64,000 bases of DNA from Pseudomonas sp. 102515 (GCF_031085165.1 NZ_JAVHTY010000001.1:496001-560000), one strand, 5' to 3'; positions 47,240 through 58,461 are shown, numbered from the stretch's first letter. The notes: a model not told the origin generated them from the sequence alone. A program made the numbers and translations.

Positions 47240-48091
47240 TCAGCCTTGAGGGTCATCCAGCTCGGGGATATGCCCCAGGAACAGTGGACCCAGCGGCCGC
47301 TTCGGCACGGGCGTGCTCTCGGGATACTCGGCGTCCACTAGATAGAGGCCATAGGGATGGGCGGTGACGCCACCCAGACGCCGCTCCCGCGCAGCCAGGA
47401 CCTCGGCGACCCACTCCACCGGCCGCTCGCCACAGCCCACCGCCATCAGCACCCCGGCGATGTTGCGCACCATGTGATGCAGGAAGGCATTGGCGCGGAT
47501 GTCGAGGACGATCAGCCGTCCGCTCTGCCAGAGACGCAGATGATGGATGGTCTTGATCGCCGACTTGGCCTGGCAGGCCTTGGCCCGGAAGGAAGTGAAA
47601 TCGTGGGTGCCAAGCAGCATCTGGGCCGCCTCGCGCATCGGCTCGATCCGCAGCGGACGGTGATTCCAGGTGACCTCCTCGACCAGGTGCGCGGGTCGGA
47701 TGGGATCGTTGTAGATCACATAGCGGTAGCGCCGGGCCATGGCGCTGAAGCGGGCATGGAACTCGTCGCTGACCGGCTTGACCCAGGTGACACTGATATC
47801 CGACGGCAGATTGGCATTGGTGCCCATCACCCAGGCCTTGAGCGGCCGTGCGACCGGCGACTCGAAATGCACCACCTGGCCGGTGGCGTGCACCCCGCAA
47901 TCGGTACGTCCGGCGCAATGCAGCGCGATGGGCGCCGCGGCGACCTCGGACAGGGCGTCTTCCAGGGTCTCCTGCACGGAGCGCACACCCGGCTGCTGGC
48001 GCTGCCAGCCGCGATAGCGGGCGCCCTTGTACTCGACGCCCAGGGCGATGCGCTGCGGCGGAACGATGATCGTGGGGTCTAGAAAATCCAA
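47240..48091 (-). CDS. truA: tRNA pseudouridine(38-40) synthase
   Basis: TruA modifies uridines 38-40 in the tRNA anticodon stem-loop. The 283-residue product contains the catalytic Asp64 (GRTDCGVHATGQVVHF), FHARFSAMARRYRYVI, HDFTSFRAKACQAKS, and FLHHMVRNIAGVL. The only good start is TTG 48091; no strong ribosome-binding site is seen. It is 54 bases upstream of trpF and downstream of the fimV terminator. The truA-trpF pairing is typical of the genus. Confidence 0.95.
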   Translation of the reverse strand: MDFLDPTIIVPPQRIALGVEYKGARYRGWQRQQPGVRSVQETLEDALSEVAAAPIALHCAGRTDCGVHATGQVVHFESPVARPLKAWVMGTNANLPSDISVTWVKPVSDEFHARFSAMARRYRYVIYNDPIRPAHLVEEVTWNHRPLRIEPMREAAQMLLGTHDFTSFRAKACQAKSAIKTIHHLRLWQSGRLIVLDIRANAFLHHMVRNIAGVLMAVGCGERPVEWVAEVLAARERRLGGVTAHPYGLYLVDAEYPESTPVPKRPLGPLFLGHIPELDDPQG

Positions 48092-48105
48092 GGCGACGGC
48101 CAGGC

Positions 48106-48139
48106 AAAAAAAAGGGGAGGCAGCTTATAGCGCCTCCCC
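48106..48139 (-). terminator. Terminator of fimV
   Basis: On the minus strand GGGGAGGC (48139-48132) pairs with GCCTCCCC (48121-48114) across a 10-base loop and is followed by a run of eight T (complement of the A run 48106-48113). It lies 24 bases past the fimV stop. The same T run is just upstream of truA, so truA is read from its own promoter or by read-through. Confidence 0.93.
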
Positions 48140-48162
48140 TCCTCTGCCAAGTCCGGCCGCTG

Positions 48163-50838
48163 TCAACTGAGCTGGGCGATGATCTCCCGGGCTTCCTGCT
48201 GCTGCCCGGCGTTACCCTCGGCGATCACCTCGTCGAGGATGTCCCGGGCACCTTCGGGATCGCCCATGTCGATGTAGGCACGCGCCAGGTCCAGCTTGGT
48301 GGCGGTTTCGTCTTCGCCGGACAGGAAGTCGAAGTCGTCCAGGCCGTCGCTGCCGGCCGTGCCACCAGCGGTCTCCGCGTCGAACTGGCGAGAGGCCTCC
48401 TGCAGGCGAACGGCGAATTCCTCGTCGCTTTCGCGCTTGGATGCCGGTTGCTCGTCGTCGAAATCGGACAGATCGAAACTCGCGGGCAGCTCGGCGTCGG
48501 CCGCCGGCGGCGTGGGCGCATCCAGTGGCTCGTCGAAGGCCGAGCTCGCGCTGGAACCCGCGACCGGTTCGTCGTGGGCCAGATCGCCCTGCCGCTCGAA
48601 TTCGCTGAAGTCCAGCGCGAAGTCATCGTCCTTGGCCGCCGGAGTCGCCGCCGAGGTGGCAGCGGGTTCGGCATCGAAATTGAGATCGAAGTCGAAATCG
48701 TCGCGCGGCTGGGTCGCCTTGGCCTGGGCATCGGCGAAGGCTTCGCCGAACAAGGGCTCCTCGGCCGGACCGGCAGGCTGATGGCCCTGGGTGTCCTCGC
48801 TGCCGAAGTCATCCAGGGACAGGTCGAAGTCCTGACTGTCCTCGGTGGTCGAGAAGCCCTGGTTGCGGGATTGCTCCTCGCTCAGTTCGTGGGCCGCCGC
48901 CAGCGCGGCGGCGCCTACCGCGGCCGAGGCGACCGCGACGGTGGCCATGGCCGGATAGCGCGACTTCAGGTGCTCCACCGCCGGCTGGGCGCCGCCGATC
49001 TCCTTGAGTTCGCGCTCTTCGCGCTGGAAGCCGTCCTTGTCGCCCATCTCGGCATAGACTTCCATGAGCTTGAGGCGCAGGTCGGCGCGATGGGGCTCCT
49101 GGTCGCTGGCCTTCTTGAGCACCTCGGCCGCCTGGCTGAAGCGGCCATAGGCCATGTAGATGTCGGCCTGACCCAGGGCATCGTCCTGGGCGTCGGCGTC
49201 TCGCGCCGCGTCCTGGCTGCCCTGATTCAGCTCCAGCCCGGCGAGGGCATGGTGATCACCGAGTTCGGGATCGGCGTCGAACACGGTGTCGGTGCGCGCG
49301 GCTTCAGCGTCACGCTCACGCTCGGCCTCCTTCACCGCGTTGCGGCGCGAGTTGATCATCAGCAGCACCAGCAGGGCCAGCAAGGCGCTGCCGCCGATGA
49401 TACCGAGCCAGAGGGGATTGCTGAGGATCTCGTCGAGGAAACTGTTGGTGGCCTCGGTCGGCTCGGTCGCCGGGGTGCTCGGCGTGACCGGGATGACCTT
49501 GGGCTCGCTGGCCACGGGCGGCGCCGAGCCGGTGCCCGCCTCGCTGGCCGGCGGCGTGGCAGTGGGTGCAGTGGCGTCGACAGGGGCAACCGGGGCGGCT
49601 GCCGTCGGCTCCTGAGACGCGGGCGCGGGGGTGTTCTCGACCGGCGCAGGCGTCACCGGAGCCGCGGCTTCGGGCGTCGCCGGCGGCTGGGCCGGCTGAC
49701 CCGCAGCCTGGGGATTGGCCATGTTGGCCTGCATCCGTGCCAGCTGGGCGTCCTTGAGCTGCATGATCTTCTGCAGCTTGTCGAGCTGCGACTGCAGATC
49801 GCCCAGGCGGCTCTTGAGTTCGTCGTTCTCACGGCGGGTGGTGTCCAGGCTTTCCTGGGTCACCGCCAGGCGATCGGCCAGGGACTGGTCACTGCCCTTG
49901 CCACCGGACGACTCGCCTGCGCGGCCGGCAGGCTGCCCGGAGAGCAGCTTGAGATTGTCCTTGGGTGCGGCAGGCGTCGAGGCCTCGTTGCCACTCGGCT
50001 GGGCGGAAGCGTCCACCTGCCGGCGCGGCGTACCGGCGGGTGCGCCTTCGCCACCCTGCTTCCAGGCACGGGTCTGGCGGGCGATCTCGGCCACCGCCTC
50101 GCGCTGGGGTCGCGTTCCGGCCTGGGCCTGATCGGGCAGGCGCAGCACCTGGCCACTCTTCATCAGGTTGATGTTGCGATCGATGAAGGCGTCGGGATTC
50201 AGGTCCTGGATCGCCAGCATGGTCTGATCGACGGTAACACTGGACGCCGGACGATTGCGCGCCGCCACTTCCCAGAGGGTATCGCGCCGCTCGGTGGTAT
50301 AGGTGCCAGGTGTCTGGGTCGCGCTCGGCGCTGGCGCGGCGGGCGGCGTGGCCGGACGCGGTGCGCTCGGCGTGGTGGTGCGCGCCCGCGGCGTGGCCGG
50401 CACCTGGGGCGCGAAAGGCGCCGCCGCGGCCTGCGGGGTATAGAGCGGCGGATCCAGCAGCACGGTGTACTCGCGCAGGATCCGGCCGCTCGGCCAGTTC
50501 ACTTCCAGCAGGAAGTTGAGATAGGGCTCGCGCACCGGACGCGCCGAGGTCACACGGATGACGGTGCGTCCGTTGCGCAGCTCCGGCGTGAACTTGAGGT
50601 CGTTGAGAAAGAAGGCGCGGTCGACACCGGCCTTGCCGAACTCCTCGACGGACGCCAGATTGGGGCGCAAGTCGGCGGTGCCGAGGTCACGCAGGTCCGA
50701 CAGATCGATGGTGGCATCGAAGGGCTGATTGAGGGCGGAATTGAGGTGGATCTCCCCCAGGCTGAGGGCCTGGGCCGCGCCAGACATCAAGGCGCTCGCC
50801 GCTGCAATTGCCCGCACCAGTTTCTGAACTCGAACCAT
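48163..50838 (-). CDS. fimV: FimV, polar LysM/TPR protein for type IV pilus and twitching
   Basis: FimV is an inner-membrane, peptidoglycan-binding polar hub that controls type IV pilus assembly, twitching and cAMP signalling. The 891-residue product has a signal peptide (cleavage near AQA-LSL, residue 24) and the conserved N-terminal domain (GEIHLNSALNQPFDATIDL). A LysM domain follows at about 180-235 (TERRDTLWEVAARNRP), then a coiled coil at about 320-375, a Pro/Ala-rich linker and one membrane helix at about 475-495. The cytoplasmic part is acidic, with TPR-like helices (about 550-620) and the C-terminal FimV motif at about 845-885 (TKLDLARAYIDMGDPEGARD). Its length matches that of P. aeruginosa FimV (about 920). 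Confidence 0.96.
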   Translation of the reverse strand: MVRVQKLVRAIAAASALMSGAAQALSLGEIHLNSALNQPFDATIDLSDLRDLGTADLRPNLASVEEFGKAGVDRAFFLNDLKFTPELRNGRTVIRVTSARPVREPYLNFLLEVNWPSGRILREYTVLLDPPLYTPQAAAAPFAPQVPATPRARTTTPSAPRPATPPAAPAPSATQTPGTYTTERRDTLWEVAARNRPASSVTVDQTMLAIQDLNPDAFIDRNINLMKSGQVLRLPDQAQAGTRPQREAVAEIARQTRAWKQGGEGAPAGTPRRQVDASAQPSGNEASTPAAPKDNLKLLSGQPAGRAGESSGGKGSDQSLADRLAVTQESLDTTRRENDELKSRLGDLQSQLDKLQKIMQLKDAQLARMQANMANPQAAGQPAQPPATPEAAAPVTPAPVENTPAPASQEPTAAAPVAPVDATAPTATPPASEAGTGSAPPVASEPKVIPVTPSTPATEPTEATNSFLDEILSNPLWLGIIGGSALLALLVLLMINSRRNAVKEAERERDAEAARTDTVFDADPELGDHHALAGLELNQGSQDAARDADAQDDALGQADIYMAYGRFSQAAEVLKKASDQEPHRADLRLKLMEVYAEMGDKDGFQREERELKEIGGAQPAVEHLKSRYPAMATVAVASAAVGAAALAAAHELSEEQSRNQGFSTTEDSQDFDLSLDDFGSEDTQGHQPAGPAEEPLFGEAFADAQAKATQPRDDFDFDLNFDAEPAATSAATPAAKDDDFALDFSEFERQGDLAHDEPVAGSSASSAFDEPLDAPTPPAADAELPASFDLSDFDDEQPASKRESDEEFAVRLQEASRQFDAETAGGTAGSDGLDDFDFLSGEDETATKLDLARAYIDMGDPEGARDILDEVIAEGNAGQQQEAREIIAQLS

Positions 50839-50961
50839 GACCGTCCCTTTTTAGAAGCTGTCGATCGCGCCACCGTGCGGGCGCCTGTGTCCATCGCTGC
50901 GTGCCACGTCCACGGCCCTTTCGCCTAAGCCAAAAGGGCGAAGCATTTCACGAAGTATCTT

Positions 50962-51957
50962 TTAGGCCGACTGTTTAAGCAACAATTCGGCCAGTTGAAC
51001 GGCCGTCAGTGCCGACAACCTGACATTGTCCGCGACCAGCCAGCATTCCAGCCGTCGAGCGTCCCGTGGATGCAATCTTACCCGTCCCACCAGCACCTCT
51101 TCCCGGCCCAGGGCATCGCCGACCGCCGACGGACAATCGAGGTCTTCGTCGAGCGACAGTCCCGGCTCGTCACCCAGGGCTTCCAGCACCTGCTCCAGCT
51201 GCCAGGGCGCCTGGCCCCTCAGGCTGAGCGCCAGGCTGTCGCCAAAGAACACCGGCGCCTGCATCGCAGTGACATCCAGCACCGGCAAGGTCTCACCCAG
51301 CACCTGCTGACATTCGTCCAGCAGGCGATGTTCCTGGGCAGTATAGCCATCCGCGGCCGGCGCACCGGTTCGACCGAGCAGATTGAAGGCCAGTTGGCCC
51401 TCGAACAACCGGGCTTCGACCGGTCGACCATTGAGCAACTCGGTGGCCTGACGCGCCAATTCCTCGACGCCACCACGGCCGGCGCCGGAGGCGGCCAGGC
51501 AAGCCGTCAGGGAAGCATCATTGAGTGCATTCAAGCGAGCGAGCACGGCTGCCACGCTGGCGGCCGCCTGGGCGGCTGCCAGAGGAACGCCGAGCCAGGC
51601 GGCGGCAGGGAGCTGGTCGAGGCGTTCGCCATTGATGCGTGGCAGCACCGACAGCGCGGCCGAGGCGCCGCTGAGATCCAGCACGGCACAACCGGCAGCG
51701 ACCAGTTGTGGCCGCAGGGTTTCGACCACGGCGGCCGGCGCGGCAAGGATGACGATGCCGACCTGGGCGAAATCGAAGCCGTCGAGGCCGGTGACGCGCA
51801 GATTGCTGCCTCGGAAGGGCAGATTCTGACCCGCCGACTCACCGCTGGCGAGCAGGTGCAGTCGCCCGAGGGGCACGTCGCGCTCGTCGAGAAGTTCGCG
51901 AATGGCTTCGCCGTAGGCACTGGTGGCGCCGACGAGGGCGATATCTCTGGCAGTCAT
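50962..51957 (-). CDS. Usg-like aspartate-semialdehyde dehydrogenase homologue lacking catalytic cysteine
   Basis: This is a paralogue of aspartate-semialdehyde dehydrogenase, 331 residues, in the same place as PA3116 and related to E. coli Usg-1. The Rossmann start (IALVGATSAYGEAIRELL) and the dimerisation domain (CLAASGAGRGGVEELARQ) are kept. Where active enzymes have the cysteine-bearing PNC(S/T)T block, this protein reads PLAAAQAAA, so the nucleophile is gone. It is therefore not expected to make aspartate semialdehyde; a structural or binding role is possible. ATG 51957 gives the family N-terminus; 11 upstream codons are open. It follows asd by 77 bases. Confidence 0.88.
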   Translation of the reverse strand: MTARDIALVGATSAYGEAIRELLDERDVPLGRLHLLASGESAGQNLPFRGSNLRVTGLDGFDFAQVGIVILAAPAAVVETLRPQLVAAGCAVLDLSGASAALSVLPRINGERLDQLPAAAWLGVPLAAAQAAASVAAVLARLNALNDASLTACLAASGAGRGGVEELARQATELLNGRPVEARLFEGQLAFNLLGRTGAPAADGYTAQEHRLLDECQQVLGETLPVLDVTAMQAPVFFGDSLALSLRGQAPWQLEQVLEALGDEPGLSLDEDLDCPSAVGDALGREEVLVGRVRLHPRDARRLECWLVADNVRLSALTAVQLAELLLKQSA

Positions 51958-52034
51958 GATAGGACGGTCCGCAACGAAAGAGGGCCGCACTTTACTGGCG
52001 GCCCTCCTCTATAGGCAAACGTTTAGCCGTCGGC

Positions 52035-53147
52035 TCACTGCTCCAGCAGGATCCGCAGCATGCGCCGCAGCGGCTCCGCGGCGCCCCACAGCAGCTGGTC
52101 GCCCACGGTGAAGGCGCCCAGGTACTGGGAACCCATGTTCAGCTTGCGCAGCCGGCCGACCGGTACGCTCAGGGTGCCGGTAACGGCAGCCGGGGTCAGG
52201 TCGCGCATGCTGACGTCACGGTTGTTCGGCACCAGCTTGACCCAGGGGTTGTGCTGGCTGATCAGGCCGTGGATGTCGGACAACGGCACGTCCTTGTTCA
52301 GCTTGATGGTCAGCGCCTGGCTGTGGCAGCGCATGGCGCCGATGCGCACGCAGATGCCGTCCACCGGAATGGGATTCTTGAAGCGACCGAGGATCTTGTT
52401 GGTCTCGGCCTGGGCCTTCCATTCCTCGCGACTCTGGCCGTTGGGCAGTTCCTTGTCGATCCAGGGGATCAGGCTGCCGGCCAGGGGGACGCCGAACTGC
52501 TCGGTGGGGAAGGCTTCGCTGCGCAGGGTCTCGGCGACCTGGCGGTCGATGTCGAGGATGGCGCTGGCCGGATCGGCCAGGCTGTCGGCGACGGCGGCGT
52601 GGGTCGCGCCCATCTGGCGAATCAGCTCGCGCATGTTCTGGGCGCCGGCACCGGAGGCGGCCTGGTAGGTCATGGCGCTCATCCAGTCCACCAGACCGGC
52701 TTCGAACAGCCCGCCCAGGGCCATCAGCATCAGGCTGACGGTGCAGTTGCCGCCGATGAAGTCCTTGCGGCCATCGGCCAGGGCCTGGTCGATGACCCGG
52801 CGGTTGACCGGGTCCAGCACGATGACGGCGTCATCCTGCATGCGCAAGCTGGAAGCCGCGTCGATCCAGTAGCCTTTCCAACCGGCCTGGCGCAGCTTGG
52901 GGAACACCTCGCTGGTGTAGTCGCCGCCCTGGCAGGTGAGGATGACGTCGAGGGTCTTGAGCTCGTCGATGCTGTAGGCATCCTTGAGCGGCGCCACACC
53001 CTTGCCGATGGCCGGGCCTTCGCCGCCAACGTTGGAGGTGGTGAAGAACACGGGCTCGATCAAGTCGAAATCCCGCTCTTCGAGCATGCGTTGCATGAGC
53101 ACGGAGCCCACCATGCCACGCCAACCGATCAGACCTACACGTTTCAT
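52035..53147 (-). CDS. asd: Aspartate-semialdehyde dehydrogenase
   Basis: Asd reduces aspartyl phosphate to aspartate semialdehyde for lysine, threonine, methionine and diaminopimelate synthesis. The 370-residue product has the NADP motif [16 protein letters not shown], the catalytic C135 ([10 protein letters not shown]) and the substrate-binding and catalytic His region ([16 protein letters not shown]). Family length matches E. coli Asd (367). The gene is preceded by a 226-base leader region with a stem-loop and a palindrome. It lies between leuB and the Usg-like gene, as in P. aeruginosa. Confidence 0.98.
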   Translation of the reverse strand: MKRVGLIGWRGMVGSVLMQRMLEERDFDLIEPVFFTTSNVGGEGPAIGKGVAPLKDAYSIDELKTLDVILTCQGGDYTSEVFPKLRQAGWKGYWIDAASSLRMQDDAVIVLDPVNRRVIDQALADGRKDFIGGNCTVSLMLMALGGLFEAGLVDWMSAMTYQAASGAGAQNMRELIRQMGATHAAVADSLADPASAILDIDRQVAETLRSEAFPTEQFGVPLAGSLIPWIDKELPNGQSREEWKAQAETNKILGRFKNPIPVDGICVRIGAMRCHSQALTIKLNKDVPLSDIHGLISQHNPWVKLVPNNRDVSMRDLTPAAVTGTLSVPVGRLRKLNMGSQYLGAFTVGDQLLWGAAEPLRRMLRILLEQ

Positions 53148-53175
53148 CGCTACTGCACCTTTGTTGTCTTGAGGA

Positions 53176-53197
53176 CGGCCGCCCGCCCTGGCGGCCG
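53176..53197. other. Stem-loop in the asd leader
   Basis: CGGCCGCC (53176-53183) pairs with GGCGGCCG (53190-53197) across a 6-base loop, ending 29 bases upstream of the asd start codon. It could affect asd translation or end transcripts arriving from leuB. No T run follows. Confidence 0.35.
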
Positions 53198-53267
53198 ATC
53201 AGATTGGCCTGCATGAAAAGTCGCCGAGCGACGGTCAGGCAAGATAAAACCGGCGAGGACGCACAGC

Positions 53268-53280
53268 TTACCACTGGTAA
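53268..53280. promoter_or_regulatory. Palindrome upstream of asd
   Basis: TTACCA-C-TGGTAA is a perfect 13-base inverted repeat about 120 bases before asd. It could be an operator. No known site was matched with confidence. Confidence 0.3.
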
Positions 53281-53373
53281 CTGAGCATTCCGACGGGGCC
53301 GCCCAGGCCGGGCTGGCGATCCAGCTGGTTTTCAACGCCGCCTGGCCGAGCGCGGGCACCGTTCAAACAGAGC

Positions 53374-54456
<1,083 letters not shown>

Positions 54457-54475
54457 TGTCTTTTCCTGTCTCAAA

Positions 54476-55240
54476 TCAGATGGGCTGGGCCCAGAGAACC
54501 ATGACGTCGACGGTGAAGGAGCCGTCGCGGTCGATTTCGAAATACTGGCGCACTTCCTGGCCGATCTTGCTCTGCAGGCTGCGGATGGCCTGGCACTGCG
54601 GCGCGGGGGTGCGCATCCGCGCGGTCCAGCTGGCGAAGTCCAGGCGCAGGCGCTGGCGACGGCAGCGGGTCACGCCCAGCCGGGCCATGTCCAGCAGGCG
54701 GTGCCACTCGGCGAAGGAATAGTTACGCACGTGGCTGATGTCGCGCAGGATTTCCACCGTCTGCAGGTAGGTATCCAGGCGCGGGTTGGCCGGCGAGATC
54801 ACGTCGATGATGGCCATCTCGCCGCCATGGCGCAGCACCCGGCGCACTTCGCGCAGGGCCGCGCCGATGTCGCGCCAGTGGTGCGCCGAATAGCGGCTGA
54901 AGACGAAGTCGAAGCTGGCGTCGCCAAACGGCAGGTGCTCGGCCATGCCGGGCTGGACGCTGATGTTGTCCAGGCCCTGCTCGGCCGCGCTGCGCTTGAC
55001 CACCGAGAGCATTTCCTCGGCCAGGTCCAGGGCGACCACCTGCCCGGCCACCGGCGCCACGTTGTAGCTGACGTGACCGCCACCGCACCCGAGATCCAGC
55101 ACCTTGGCGCCTTCCCGCTGGGCCACGGCGTCGCGCAGCTCGATGAGCTCGGCGCCCTGGGCATGGACGGCACTGGTCAGATAGGCCTCGGCGGTGGCGC
55201 CGAATTGCTGCTGTACGTGTTGCTCGTGGTCACCGCTCAT
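54476..55240 (-). CDS. SAM-dependent class I methyltransferase
   Basis: This is a class I methyltransferase, 254 residues, with motif [14 protein letters not shown], acidic motif [10 protein letters not shown] and later motifs ([33 protein letters not shown]). It resembles UbiE/BioC-like enzymes. It sits between leuD and leuB in Pseudomonas (PA3119 position). The acceptor is unknown, and its presence in the leu operon has no evident link to leucine synthesis. Confidence 0.92.
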   Translation of the reverse strand: MSGDHEQHVQQQFGATAEAYLTSAVHAQGAELIELRDAVAQREGAKVLDLGCGGGHVSYNVAPVAGQVVALDLAEEMLSVVKRSAAEQGLDNISVQPGMAEHLPFGDASFDFVFSRYSAHHWRDIGAALREVRRVLRHGGEMAIIDVISPANPRLDTYLQTVEILRDISHVRNYSFAEWHRLLDMARLGVTRCRRQRLRLDFASWTARMRTPAPQCQAIRSLQSKIGQEVRQYFEIDRDGSFTVDVMVLWAQPI

Positions 55241-55285
55241 GGAGCCTCCGGAAAGAGCGCCGCCCTCGCGGGCCGGCGACTGGGT

Positions 55286-55930
55286 TCAGGCGCTGGGGAA
55301 CATCCAGGGACTGCTCTGGCGATAGCGGGCTTCGAAACTCGCGATGGCGTCGGCATCCTGCAGGGTCAGACCGATGTCGTCCAGGCCATTGAGCAGGCAG
55401 TGCTTGCGGAAGGCGTCGATCTCGAAGGACAGCGCCACGCCATCGGGACGCCGCACGGTCTGGCTCTTGAGATCGACCACCAGTTGGTAGCCCTCGGTGG
55501 CTTGGACCTGGCGGAACAGCTCGTCCACGTCCGCATCGCCGAGGATGATCGGCAGCAGGCCGTTCTTGAAGCTGTTGTTGAAGAAGATGTCGGCGAAGCT
55601 CGGCGCGATCACCGAGCGGAAGCCGTAGCCGTCGAGCGCCCAGGGGGCGTGCTCGCGGCTGGAACCGCAGCCGAAGTTCTCGCGCGCCAGGAGGATGCTG
55701 GCGCCCCGGTAGCGCGGCTGGTTGAGCACGAACTCGGGGTTCAGCGGACGCTTGCTGTTGTCCTGGCCGGGCTGGCCGACGTCCAGGTAGCGCCACTCGT
55801 CGAACAGGTTCGGGCCGAAGCCGGTGCGCTTGATCGACTTCAGGAATTGCTTGGGAATGATCTGGTCGGTGTCGACGTTGGCGCGATCCAGGGGTGCGAC
55901 CAAACCGGTGTGCTGGGTAAAGGCTTGCAT
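55286..55930 (-). CDS. leuD: 3-isopropylmalate dehydratase small subunit
   Basis: LeuD is the swivelling domain of isopropylmalate isomerase, which works with LeuC. The 214-residue product has [20 protein letters not shown], the [14 protein letters not shown] loop and [13 protein letters not shown]. The ATG at 55930 lies 11 bases after leuC. The longer open frame upstream overlaps leuC and has no family support. Confidence 0.98.
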   Translation of the reverse strand: MQAFTQHTGLVAPLDRANVDTDQIIPKQFLKSIKRTGFGPNLFDEWRYLDVGQPGQDNSKRPLNPEFVLNQPRYRGASILLARENFGCGSSREHAPWALDGYGFRSVIAPSFADIFFNNSFKNGLLPIILGDADVDELFRQVQATEGYQLVVDLKSQTVRRPDGVALSFEIDAFRKHCLLNGLDDIGLTLQDADAIASFEARYRQSSPWMFPSA

Positions 55931-55941
55931 GGTCAGGCTCC

Positions 55942-57366
55942 TCAGGCGTTGGCGAAGTCGCGGACGTCGACGAAACGACCGGCGATGGCGGCAGCGGCGG
56001 CCATCGCCGGGCTCACCAGGTGGGTACGGCCACCGGCGCCCTGGCGGCCTTCGAAGTTGCGGTTGGAGGTGGAGGCGCAATGCTCGCCACTCTCCAGGCG
56101 GTCGGCATTCATCGCCAGGCACATGGAGCAGCCCGGCTCGCGCCATTCGAAACCGGCTTCGATGAAGACCTTGTCCAGGCCTTCGCGCTCGGCCTGTGCC
56201 TTGACCAGGCCGGAGCCCGGCACCACCAGCGCCTGCTTGAGGGTAGCGGCGACCTTGCGGCCCTTGGCCACGGCGGCGGCGGCGCGCAGGTCCTCGATAC
56301 GGGAGTTGGTGCAGGAACCGATGAAGACACGGTCCAGCACGATGTCGGTGATCGGCTGGTTGGCCTTGAGCCCCATGTACTTCAGGGCGCGCTCGATGGA
56401 ACCACGCTTGACCGGATCGGCTTCGCGAGCCGGGTCCGGCACCTGCTGGTCGACGGCCAGGACCATCTCCGGCGAGGTGCCCCAGCTGACCTGCGGCTTG
56501 AGCTGAGTGGCGTCGAGTTCGACCACGGTGTCGAAGTGGGCGTCGGCATCGGACACCAGGCCACGCCACTGGGCGACGGCGGCGTCCCAAACAGCGCCGG
56601 TGGGCGCGAAGGGACGGCCTTCGACGTAGTCGATGGTGGTCTGGTCCACCGCCACCATGCCGACCCGGGCACCGGCCTCGATGGACATGTTGCAGATGGT
56701 CATGCGGCCTTCCATGGACAGGGCGCGGATGGCGCTGCCGGCGAATTCGATGGCATGGCCGTTACCGCCAGCAGTGCCGATCTTGCCGATGACCGCGAGG
56801 ACGATGTCCTTGGCGGTGACGCCGAAGGGCAATTCACCCTCCACCTTCACCAACATGTTCTTCATCTTCTTGGCCACCAGGCACTGGGTGGCGAGCACAT
56901 GCTCGACCTCGGAGGTGCCGATGCCATGGGCCAGGGCACCGAAGGCGCCGTTGGTGGAGGTGTGGGAGTCACCGCAGACCACGGTCATGCCGGGCAGCAC
57001 GGCGCCCTGCTCCGGGCCGATCACGTGGACGATGCCCTGACGGACGTCGTTCATCTTGAACTGGGTGACGCCGAAGTCGTCGCAGTTCTCGTCCAGGGTG
57101 CGGACCTGGATGCGCGAGATCTCGTCCTTGATGGAGTCGAGGCCTTCCTTGCGATCGGGTGTGGTCGGCACGTTGTGATCGGGGGTCGCCAGGTTGGCGT
57201 CCAGACGCCAGGGCTTGCGGCCGGCCAGACGCAGGCCTTCGAAAGCCTGGGGCGAGGTCACTTCGTGGATGATGTGGCGGTCGATGTAGAGCAGTGCGGA
57301 ACCGTCGTCGCGCTGCTTGACCAGATGCATATCCCAGAGTTTGTCGTAGAGCGTCTTGCCAGCCAT
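55942..57366 (-). CDS. leuC: 3-isopropylmalate dehydratase large subunit
   Basis: LeuC carries the 4Fe-4S cluster of isopropylmalate isomerase. The 474-residue product contains [36 protein letters not shown], the cluster ligands in IGSCTNSR and [10 protein letters not shown], and [11 protein letters not shown] near the end. The ATG at 57366 gives [12 protein letters not shown], the family start. It heads the leuCD-methyltransferase-leuB run and is divergent from a LysR gene. A candidate promoter is at 57433-57462. Confidence 0.98.
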   Translation of the reverse strand: MAGKTLYDKLWDMHLVKQRDDGSALLYIDRHIIHEVTSPQAFEGLRLAGRKPWRLDANLATPDHNVPTTPDRKEGLDSIKDEISRIQVRTLDENCDDFGVTQFKMNDVRQGIVHVIGPEQGAVLPGMTVVCGDSHTSTNGAFGALAHGIGTSEVEHVLATQCLVAKKMKNMLVKVEGELPFGVTAKDIVLAVIGKIGTAGGNGHAIEFAGSAIRALSMEGRMTICNMSIEAGARVGMVAVDQTTIDYVEGRPFAPTGAVWDAAVAQWRGLVSDADAHFDTVVELDATQLKPQVSWGTSPEMVLAVDQQVPDPAREADPVKRGSIERALKYMGLKANQPITDIVLDRVFIGSCTNSRIEDLRAAAAVAKGRKVAATLKQALVVPGSGLVKAQAEREGLDKVFIEAGFEWREPGCSMCLAMNADRLESGEHCASTSNRNFEGRQGAGGRTHLVSPAMAAAAAIAGRFVDVRDFANA

Positions 57367-57432
57367 GGGTGGATTCCTCATCAGGCGTGGAACGGCACGG
57401 GCCTTTGCATGCCCTTGGTGCTTGTGGGGCCA

Positions 57433-57462
57433 AAGATACCGCGCTAGGCTCGCATGAAACAA
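57433..57462 (-). promoter_or_regulatory. Candidate leuC promoter
   Basis: On the minus strand TTGTTT (57462-57457) and TATCTT (57438-57433) are separated by 18 bases and lie about 70 bases upstream of the leuC start. They fit a sigma-70 promoter and overlap the repeated ATGAA/TTCAT sequence that may bind the divergent LysR protein. Confidence 0.5.
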
Positions 57463-57480
57463 ATTCATCTTTTTCATGAA
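57454..57480. promoter_or_regulatory. Candidate LysR operator (triple ATGAA/TTCAT repeat)
   Basis: ATGAA (57454), TTCAT (57464) and ATGAA (57476) form two overlapping inverted repeats. The last pair is flanked as TTCATCTTTTTCATGAA. The array lies over the leuC -35 box and 28-54 bases before the proposed lysR start, a normal position for LysR autoregulation and divergent control. Confidence 0.45.
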
Positions 57481-57507
57481 GCGCATAACCAACAGGAATT
57501 CGACGTC

Positions 57508-58383
57508 TTGGACCTCGCCAATCTCAACGCTTTCGTCGCCGTGGCCGAAACCGGCGGCTTCTCCGACGCTGGCGAGCGCCTGTACCTGACCCAGCCCGCG
57601 GTGAGCAAGCGCATCGCGGCCCTGGAGCTGCAGCTGGGGCTGCGGTTGTTCGATCGCATCGGGCGCGAGGTCAGCCTGACCGAGGCGGGACGCGCCCTGC
57701 TCCCCCGCGCCTATCAGATTCTCGGCGTGATCGATGACACCCGGCGTGCGCTGACCAACCTCAATGGTGCCATCGGCGGCCGGCTGACGCTGGCGACCAG
57801 TCACCACATCGGCCTGCACCGGCTGCCGCCGATCCTCAGGCGCTTCACCCGGGACTATCCCGACGTCGCCCTGGATATCCGCTTTCTCGATTCGGAAGCC
57901 GCCTACGACGAGATCCTGCATGGGCGGGTGGAGCTGGCCATCATTACCCTGGCACCCCAGACCGCGGCGCCGATCAAGGCGGTGCCGGTGTGGAGCGATC
58001 CGCTGGATTTCGTGGCGGCGCCCGAGCATGCGCTGGCCAATCAGAAGCAGGTCACCCTGGCCGACGTGGCGCGGCATCCGGCGGTGTTTCCCGGCGGCAA
58101 CACCTTTACCCGGCTGATCGTGCATGGCCTGTTCGACGCCCAGGGGCTGATACCCAATATCGCCATGAGCACCAACTACCTGGAGACCATCAAGATGCTG
58201 GTGTCCATCGGCCTGGCCTGGAGCGTACTGCCGCGGACCCTGCTGGACGACCAGGTGCGCCGGCTGCCGCTGCCGGGGATTCAACTGGAACGACGGCTGG
58301 GGTACATCCTGCATACCGAGCGCACCCATTCGAATGCGGCGCAGGCGTTCATGGGGTTGCTGGATGAGGTCGAGCAGGCGTAG
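57508..58383 (+). CDS. LysR-family regulator divergent from leuC
   Basis: This is a LysR regulator of about 291 residues (PA3122 position). It has an N-terminal winged helix-turn-helix (about 1-60: [35 protein letters not shown]) and a periplasmic-binding-like effector domain (about 90-285). The TTG at 57508 is proposed because the protein then starts DLANLNAF, as LysR proteins do. The ATG at 57454 would add 18 unconserved residues and place the start inside the repeated operator-like sequence. It probably controls leuC and itself. The likely effector is a leucine-pathway intermediate, by analogy with other LysR-leu pairs. Confidence 0.88.
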   Translation: MDLANLNAFVAVAETGGFSDAGERLYLTQPAVSKRIAALELQLGLRLFDRIGREVSLTEAGRALLPRAYQILGVIDDTRRALTNLNGAIGGRLTLATSHHIGLHRLPPILRRFTRDYPDVALDIRFLDSEAAYDEILHGRVELAIITLAPQTAAPIKAVPVWSDPLDFVAAPEHALANQKQVTLADVARHPAVFPGGNTFTRLIVHGLFDAQGLIPNIAMSTNYLETIKMLVSIGLAWSVLPRTLLDDQVRRLPLPGIQLERRLGYILHTERTHSNAAQAFMGLLDEVEQA

Positions 58384-58461
58384 CGAGAGCCGTTCGGTGG
58401 CCCCGGTACCCTCACCCACGGGGAGAGGGGGCTAGCCGAGCGGGGTTCGACTCCGTCAGGT

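Noticed and set aside
48448-50928. 826-codon plus-strand frame opposite fimV
   Set aside because: Antisense shadow rich in Arg, Gly and Leu; FimV on the minus strand has signal peptide, LysM and C-terminal motifs.
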